A stretch of DNA of 64,000 nt from Roseateles toxinivorans (GTDB lineage: Bacteria > Pseudomonadota > Gammaproteobacteria > Burkholderiales > Burkholderiaceae_C): NCBI RefSeq assembly GCF_004362525.1, contig NZ_SNXS01000005.1:372001-436000 (forward strand). Direction: 5' to 3'. The position numbers and the translations under genes are program-made. The notes beneath the pieces were generated by a model that saw nothing but the letters and a program-made list of their open reading frames with translations, was not told where the DNA came from and ran no database searches. This document shows, one piece after another, positions 57,270 through 64,000 of this stretch. The number at the start of each line of letters is the position of its first letter. Position 1 is the stretch's first letter.

Positions 57270-57809
57270 TTAGATGGTCTTGCGGCGGCGGGCCACAAAG
57301 CCCACTGCGCCCAGGCCGGCCAGCATCAGTGCATAGGTCTCGGGTTCGGGAACCGGGGTGAGATTGAAGTTGGCGCTGTAGGTCGCGGCCACCGAGGTAC
57401 CGGCGGCCAGGGTCGGCGCCACAACACCCTTGACGACCAGGGTCAGCTCCGAGCCGAACAGGGTCTTGCCCAGGGTGGCGCGCTCGCTGCCGTCGGCATT
57501 GCCGTCGAACACAAAGGTCTTCAGCTTGAAGGCCTTGCCGTTCAGCGTGACGCTGATCAGGTCGATGTCGTCGCTGGCGATGGCGCCAAGGGTAGACAGG
57601 GTGCCGTTCAGGAAGGCCGCGCTGCTGACCATGTCGAAGGTGTAGGTGTCTTCGAAGGCGCCGGCAAACTTGAAGCTCTTGGAGATGCCCGCCGACAGAT
57701 TGCCCGAGGGGCTGTTGACCAGGGCCACGCTGGAGGTGGTGCTCTGGGCCATGGCGCCAGCGGCGGCCAGGGTCAGCAGGGCGGTAGCAACGACGTTTTT
57801 GATTTTCAT
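57270..57809 (-). CDS. FxDxF-type PEP-CTERM protein
   Basis: 179 aa. Signal peptide ending AGAMAQ, then a beta-rich domain containing KFAGAFEDTYTFDM, the motif region of the FxDxF family of PEP-CTERM proteins (with Tyr in the last position). C-terminal signal VPEPETYALMLAGLGAVGF followed by VARRRKTI. AGGGA lies 5 nt before the ATG. Presumably exported and processed by an exosortase; function unknown. Confidence 0.9.
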   Translation of the reverse strand: MKIKNVVATALLTLAAAGAMAQSTTSSVALVNSPSGNLSAGISKSFKFAGAFEDTYTFDMVSSAAFLNGTLSTLGAIASDDIDLISVTLNGKAFKLKTFVFDGNADGSERATLGKTLFGSELTLVVKGVVAPTLAAGTSVAATYSANFNLTPVPEPETYALMLAGLGAVGFVARRRKTI

Positions 57810-57923
57810 GTCTGTCCCTTGGAGTCAATGTCCGGACAAACATCTGGAGGTGTTTGCCATGGACCTCACTCTAGGGGGGTGGGCAGCACATGGGCACCCC
57901 CCATCCAAGGGCCGATTCGCCTA

Positions 57924-58538
57924 TCAGCCAACAACTTTTGCCAACTCGATCACGTTTCGCGCCTTCACCCCCTCAACTGCGGGGGCGTTGTAAAAGGCCA
58001 GTACCACCTCGTCGTTCAGCTCGCCCTGGGGATTGCGCGCATAGAAGCGCATCACACCCTCCTGGACAAAACCCAGGCCCTGGATGAAGGCGATCGAGCG
58101 GGTATTCAAGGCATCGCAGTGCGCGTGAATGCGCACCAGGCCCAGCCCGAAGCCCAGATCCAGGACCGCCTTCACCGCCTCGCGCATCAGCCCCTGGCCG
58201 CGCAGGCGCAGGTCACCGACATAGCCGATCTCGCAGCGCGGCGCGTCGAAATCGAAGCTGTGCAGATCGATGCGGCCCACATAGGCCCCGCCGTCGCGCA
58301 TGAAGACATGGAAGATCAGGTCCTCGCCCCTGGCCACAAAGCCGGCACCACGGGCGCAGAAGTCCTCCGCCCAGGCCAGGTCGCCGGCATGCCGGCCCCA
58401 GCCGATAAAGCCCAGGCTGGACGACGAGGCGGCCAGGCTCTCGTTGAAGGCGGCGGCATGCTCGACACGCGGCGACTCCAGCACCAGGCGCGGCGTCTCC
58501 AGGCGCCGGGGCGCCCTGATCAGGTCTTCGCTATCCAC
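57924..58538 (-). CDS. GNAT acetyltransferase, RimJ/RimL-type
   Basis: 204 aa. LETPRLVLESPRVEHAAAFN at the start, then RCEIGYVGDLRLRGQGLMREAV (acetyl-CoA loop) and VRIHAHCDALNTRSIAFIQGLGFVQEGVMRFYARN (read in parts), a clear RimJ/RimL pattern. The reading frame opens further upstream but passes through the strong terminator at 58560-58588. The GTG at 58538, just downstream of that terminator with GAGAG before it, is therefore the likelier start. Substrate unknown. It is wedged between two PEP-CTERM genes. Confidence 0.85.
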   Translation of the reverse strand: MDSEDLIRAPRRLETPRLVLESPRVEHAAAFNESLAASSSSLGFIGWGRHAGDLAWAEDFCARGAGFVARGEDLIFHVFMRDGGAYVGRIDLHSFDFDAPRCEIGYVGDLRLRGQGLMREAVKAVLDLGFGLGLVRIHAHCDALNTRSIAFIQGLGFVQEGVMRFYARNPQGELNDEVVLAFYNAPAVEGVKARNVIELAKVVG

Positions 58539-58559
58539 GGCATGGCTCTCATTCGGGCG

Positions 58560-58588
58560 AAAAAAAGGCGACACCGCAGTGTCGCCTT
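58560..58588 (-). terminator. Rho-independent terminator of the PEP-CTERM gene at 58630
   Basis: On the minus strand: 10-bp perfect stem AAGGCGACAC/GTGTCGCCTT, 4-nt loop, ending in a run of 7 T. One of the clearest intrinsic terminators in the window. Confidence 0.95.
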
Positions 58589-58629
58589 GATTCGCGGCAA
58601 CCGCATCAGCGGTCACCAGCGCATCGCGC

Positions 58630-59097
58630 TCAGGCCTTGCGGCGACGAGCAACGAAGCCCACTGCGGCCAGACCGGCCAGCATCAGGGCATAGGATTCGG
58701 GTTCCGGCACGGCCGTCACGGTCAGCTCGCCCGAGTACAGGGAAGGCTTGTTGGCGGTGGTGAAGCCATTCAGCGTCAGCACGAAGGGCGTGGTGCCCGT
58801 GCCTTCAACGCCAGCGAACAGCAGCTTGCCGCCAGCGTAGGCGGTGCCAACAACGTTGTTCAGCGTCAGGCTGGTCAGCGTGGTGTACTGGCCGCTCAGG
58901 GTCAGCACGAAGTCATAGGTGCCGCTGGCCAGGCCATTGAAGGTGATGACATCGTTGCCACCAGCCAGAACGGTACCGATGCTGTCGAATTCAGCGGTCA
59001 GACCGGCGAAGTTGACGGTTTGGTCATCGGCCAGGGCGCTGCTCGATGCAAAGGCGGCGCTCAGTGCCAGCAGGCTGGCAATTTTCTTGAAATTCAT
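58630..59097 (-). CDS. PEP-CTERM protein, small FxDxF-like
   Basis: 155 aa. Signal peptide (KKIASLLALSAAFASSSALA), then a short Gly/Thr-rich beta domain (NFAGLTAEFDSIGTVLAG, GTYDFVLTLSGQY) and the sorting signal VPEPESYALMLAGLAAVGF with VARRRKA. ATG 59097 was chosen because it starts the signal peptide. It is downstream of secA on the same strand but separated by about 150 bp with hairpins, so it is probably transcribed alone, ending at the terminator at 58560. Confidence 0.9.
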   Translation of the reverse strand: MNFKKIASLLALSAAFASSSALADDQTVNFAGLTAEFDSIGTVLAGGNDVITFNGLASGTYDFVLTLSGQYTTLTSLTLNNVVGTAYAGGKLLFAGVEGTGTTPFVLTLNGFTTANKPSLYSGELTVTAVPEPESYALMLAGLAAVGFVARRRKA

Positions 59098-59189
59098 ATT
59101 ATTCCCAAAATAGGTTTGGATCGGCAAAAGTCCCACCGAAAGTCCTCCCGATGGCAACAATCCGAGGGTAAGGGTTAAACCTTGGTCCG

Positions 59190-59213
59190 CCTACCCCCCG
59201 GGTAAGGGGTAGG
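59190..59213 (-). terminator. Inverted repeat downstream of secA
   Basis: 8-bp stem CCTACCCC/GGGGTAGG with an 8-nt loop, 37 nt past the secA stop. No T-run, so any termination would not be classical. Confidence 0.4.
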
Positions 59214-59250
59214 TGTCACACAAACGGTGTAAGCCCGGACTGAGACGGAC

Positions 59251-61986
<2,736 letters not shown>

Positions 61987-62194
61987 GCAGTATCGGACGT
62001 GAGCGGGAGTAGAAGGCCGGCGCCTTGATGGGCATCGTCGCGCCCGGATAGGGCACTGGGCATCGGCCAGACATGGGGTCGGCCTGCTTCGATTGCAAGC
62101 CTTGCTTGTATTGCACGCAGCAGGTTTTCACCTGCAAAACCCGCGGAGTTTAACAGGCCCTTGCGCCACCGGGCCCCGGCCCTAAACTAGGCTC

Positions 62195-62509
62195 ATGCCC
62201 ACGCCCCGCTACGTCCCCGACGCCTTGACGATTGGCCAGGCCCTGTCTCGGCACAGCGCCCTCGGTCAGCTGCAGCTGCGCCTGCGCCAGTCGAATGCCT
62301 GCTTCGACGCGATTCGCGAGGCGTTGCCGGGCGCGCTGGTCAAGGCCGTGCAGGCAGGGCCGGTTGATGACGCCGGCTGGACCCTGCTGGCCGCCAATGC
62401 CGCCGTGGCCGCCAAGCTGAGGCAGCTGCAGCCGCGGCTGGAGGATGCGCTGCGCGAGCGCGGGCTTGCGGTGGCGACGATACGCATCAAGGTGCTGCAG
62501 CAGGTGTGA
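62195..62509 (+). CDS. DciA/DUF721-family protein
   Basis: 104 aa, divergent from secA, a placing often seen for DUF721 proteins. The C-terminal half (GWTLLAANAAVAAKLRQLQP, then LRERGLAVATIRIKVLQ) matches the DUF721/DciA core, a KH-like fold linked to loading of replicative helicase. The short length and weak N-terminus leave some doubt. The last 23 nt overlap the convergent amidohydrolase gene. Confidence 0.75.
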   Translation: MPTPRYVPDALTIGQALSRHSALGQLQLRLRQSNACFDAIREALPGALVKAVQAGPVDDAGWTLLAANAAVAAKLRQLQPRLEDALRERGLAVATIRIKVLQQV

Positions 62510-63422
62510 GCAGTCTCAGCAGCGTGCCGCGCCCCACCTGCTCCCGCGCCGCCGGGCTCAGCTGGCTCAGAAAGGCCTGCACGCTGGCATGCTTCATCGC
62601 CTCGCTGGCGCGCGAGCGGTGGCTGGCATCGGTGCCAACCAAAAAGCGCCCGGGCTGAGCCTCGATCAGCGCCAGCCAGGCCGGCCAGACCGCCGCGCCA
62701 TCGCGCAGGATGGTGTAGTCCGGCGAGCGCGGGTGCAAAGGCCAGGTCCGGGCGCTGAGCTCGTAGAACAGGTTCGGGTGCTGGGCCAGCATCCGCTGCG
62801 CGATGAACAGCGGCGTATAGCCGCCATGGGCCCAGATCACCGGCACGTCGGAAAAGCGCTTGAGCAGGGCCGAGAACTCCTTCATGCGCGTCCACTCGAT
62901 ATGCACCAGCACCGGCAGCCGGTGCTTGCGCGCCAACTCCAGGATGCCGACCAGCAAAGACGCCGAGGGGTCGTAATCAGCCTCGGGCAGGCCGGGCGAT
63001 GGAAAGTGCACGGCCGAGATCTCGCCTATGCCCTTGAAGTGCCCCGTGGCAAGCATCTCATCCAGGTCGCGTAGCAAGGCGACATCGCTCGCGTCCCAGG
63101 CGCGGCGGTAGGCCGAGCGCTCGGGCGAGATCGAGGCAAAGGCAATGAACTTGTCCGGGTGGCGCTGCACGCTGGCCGCAATCGATGCGTTGTCGCTGTT
63201 GCGCCCCCAGAACACGACCGCGCGCTCGACGCCGTACTCGCGCATCAGCTCCAGCTGCATAGCCTCGTCGTTGAGGTGCACATGGGCGTCGATGAAGGGC
63301 AGCGGCGGCGCCGCTTCCGCCACCGGGGCCGCCATCGCGCACCCGGCCAGCGCAAGCACCAGCATGGGCGCCATGAAAAAAGCCCAGCAAGGCAGCGGGA
63401 GCTGACTGACTGGGCTTTTCAT
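62487..63422 (-). CDS. Amidohydrolase-family (TIM-barrel) lipoprotein
   Basis: 311 aa. A lipobox is seen in LVLALAGCAMA. The metal-dependent hydrolase pattern is FIDAHVHLND (HxH), IGEISAVHFPSPG, LPVLVHIEWTR, PVIWAHGG and FLVGTDASHRS (final Asp), as in amidohydrolase_2 enzymes. It would act in the periplasm; substrate unknown. ATG 63422 gives a basic n-region (MKS) but its first 15 codons coincide with a terminator-like hairpin behind the tRNA; ATG 63374 starts just past that hairpin but leaves no positive charge. I keep 63422, with doubt. Confidence 0.82.
   Translation of the reverse strand: MKSPVSQLPLPCWAFFMAPMLVLALAGCAMAAPVAEAAPPLPFIDAHVHLNDEAMQLELMREYGVERAVVFWGRNSDNASIAASVQRHPDKFIAFASISPERSAYRRAWDASDVALLRDLDEMLATGHFKGIGEISAVHFPSPGLPEADYDPSASLLVGILELARKHRLPVLVHIEWTRMKEFSALLKRFSDVPVIWAHGGYTPLFIAQRMLAQHPNLFYELSARTWPLHPRSPDYTILRDGAAVWPAWLALIEAQPGRFLVGTDASHRSRASEAMKHASVQAFLSQLSPAAREQVGRGTLLRLLTPAAAP
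63376..63419 (-). terminator. Terminator-like hairpin after tRNA-Thr
   Basis: On the minus strand: AAAAGCCCAG (63410-63419) pairs with CTGGGCTTTT (63378-63387), 22-nt loop, ending in TTTTTT. It lies 7 nt past the tRNA CCA end and inside the 5' end of the amidohydrolase frame. Confidence 0.7.
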
Positions 63423-63425
63423 TTT

Positions 63426-63501
63426 TGGTGCCGGCTATCGGATTCGAACTGATGACCTACCGCTTACAAGGCGGTTGCTCTACCAACTGAGCTAAGCCGG
63501 C
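63426..63501 (-). tRNA. tRNA-Thr (anticodon TGT)
   Basis: 76 nt with encoded CCA. Acceptor arms GCCGGCT and AGCCGGC pair fully; the D-arm contains AGCTCAGTTGGTAGAGC; the anticodon stem-loop is ACCGC-CTTGTAA-GCGGT (anticodon TGT, reads ACA); the T-loop is GTTCGAATCC. Confidence 0.97.
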
Positions 63502-63552
63502 GAAGCGCGCATTCTACTGTGCCGAACAGCTGCCGCGGCGCAAGACGGGAGA

Positions 63553-64000
63553 TTATTTGACGCGCTTCAGCGCCGGCCGGCCAGGGCCCGCAGGTGCCGG
63601 ACCGTCGCCATCGGGGCCGGGATCGGCCGGCGGCGGCACTGCGTGTTCCGCCTCGCCTTTTGCCGAGTCGGCACCGGCCAGACGCAGACCTCGCAAGGGC
63701 GTTGGCGGCCGGCTGCCCGAGCCTTCGGCCGGAGCCTCCGAGTCGGGCACCGACGCCAGAGACGGGCCAGTCGCCGGCTCGCCGGCATCGGCCTGCGGCG
63801 CCGGGAAGGCCATGCCCTGCCCGTTCTCGCGGGCGTAGATGGCCAGGACAAACTCCACCGGCACGCTGATCTCGCGCGAGACGCCACCGAAGCGGGCCTT
63901 GAACTCGACGAATTCATTGCCCAGCTTGAGGCCGCTGGTGGCCTCGAAGCCGACGTTCAGCACGATCTCGTTGTTGTTGACGTACTCCATGGGCACTTGC
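63553..64000 (-). CDS. sspB: ClpXP specificity-enhancing factor SspB (5' end cut by window edge)
   Basis: About 148 C-terminal residues are visible; the start lies beyond the right edge. The diagnostic core is VPMEYVNNNEIVLNVGFEA, LKLGNEFVEFKARFGG and VEFVLAIYARENGQGMAF, which forms the ssrA-tag-binding domain delivering substrates to ClpXP. A Pro/Gly/Ala-rich disordered linker follows, ending in a short basic tail RPALKRVK, the expected place of the ClpX-binding peptide. It is upstream of tRNA-Thr on the same strand. Confidence 0.95.
   Translation of the reverse strand, partial: QVPMEYVNNNEIVLNVGFEATSGLKLGNEFVEFKARFGGVSREISVPVEFVLAIYARENGQGMAFPAPQADAGEPATGPSLASVPDSEAPAEGSGSRPPTPLRGLRLAGADSAKGEAEHAVPPPADPGPDGDGPAPAGPGRPALKRVK

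Noticed and set aside
62120-62135. Palindrome GCAGGT-TTTC-ACCTGC upstream of secA as an operator
   Set aside because: Short and single; no second copy or regulator gene nearby, so a regulatory role cannot be supported.
63426-63501. tRNA-Thr as an integration site for a genomic island
   Set aside because: No duplicated tRNA 3' end and no integrase were seen in the window; flanking genes are conserved housekeeping genes.

Overview
The window is 64 kb of high-GC chromosomal DNA. It most likely comes from a betaproteobacterium of the order Burkholderiales (Rubrivivax/Leptothrix/Roseateles-like). The basis is the gene families and local gene orders (ubiE/ubiJ/ubiB with DUF971 and HIT neighbours, secA near argJ, tRNA-Thr beside sspB), an exosortase-B type exopolysaccharide (EPS) cluster, PEP-CTERM proteins and a Bug-family binding protein. 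The genus is an inference from family content, not from a marker gene.

Layout. (1) 1-1467: ubiB (cut by the left edge) and ubiJ, minus strand. (2) 1.66-31.2 kb: a large EPS locus. Its plus-strand arm holds a polyprenyl-phosphate sugar transferase, EpsL, GalE, ManC, a RelB/ParE-like toxin-antitoxin pair, WecB, a heparinase-like lipoprotein, a WecG-type glycosyltransferase, a methyltransferase, an AAC(3)-like acyltransferase and a NodB-like deacetylase. Its minus-strand arm, in transcription order, is EpsD, EpsE, EpsF, EpsG, XrtB, EpsI, a Wzy-like polymerase, GT2, a Wzx-like flippase, a nitroreductase-family protein, a pyruvyltransferase, a CapK-like protein and GT4. Eight of the junctions in the EpsD-pyruvyltransferase run overlap by 1 or 4 nt. 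(3) 31.6-32.4 kb: a MntA/HepT-like pair whose HEPN gene is frameshifted. (4) 32.4-38.3 kb: ubiE and DUF971 (minus), separated by a four-gene module (beta-propeller/GINT1-like protein, FemAB-like acyltransferase, TylF-like methyltransferase, FAD oxidoreductase). (5) 38.5-47.4 kb: an M13 metallopeptidase, a HIT protein, a Bug protein, a LamG-like PEP-CTERM protein, a broken REP-associated transposase and a 1299-aa FAD/Fe-S oxidoreductase. (6) 47.8-52.9 kb: the ugpBAECQ glycerol-3-phosphate / glycerophosphodiester uptake operon. (7) 53.0-64.0 kb: a GNAT, an MFS exporter, argJ, three PEP-CTERM genes, another GNAT, secA, a DciA-like protein, an amidohydrolase lipoprotein, tRNA-Thr(TGT) and sspB (cut by the right edge).

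How it works together. GalE, ManC and WecB supply UDP-Gal/Glc, GDP-Man and UDP-ManNAc. The sugar transferase, WecG, GT2 and GT4 build a lipid-linked unit. Wzx and Wzy flip and polymerise it, EpsF/EpsG set chain length, and EpsE/EpsL take it through the envelope with EpsD as periplasmic helper. The pyruvyl, acyl, methyl and deacetyl enzymes decorate it, and the heparinase-like lipoprotein probably trims it. XrtB/EpsI would process PEP-CTERM proteins, four of which lie elsewhere in the window.

Two structural themes stand out. First, genes that usually form one cluster (HIT, DUF971, ubiE, ubiJ, ubiB) keep their order and strand here but are spread over 40 kb by the EPS locus and other insertions. 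Second, a dispersed GTAG-headed palindrome (15 units at 9 places) is accompanied by a RAYT transposase gene that carries an in-frame stop.
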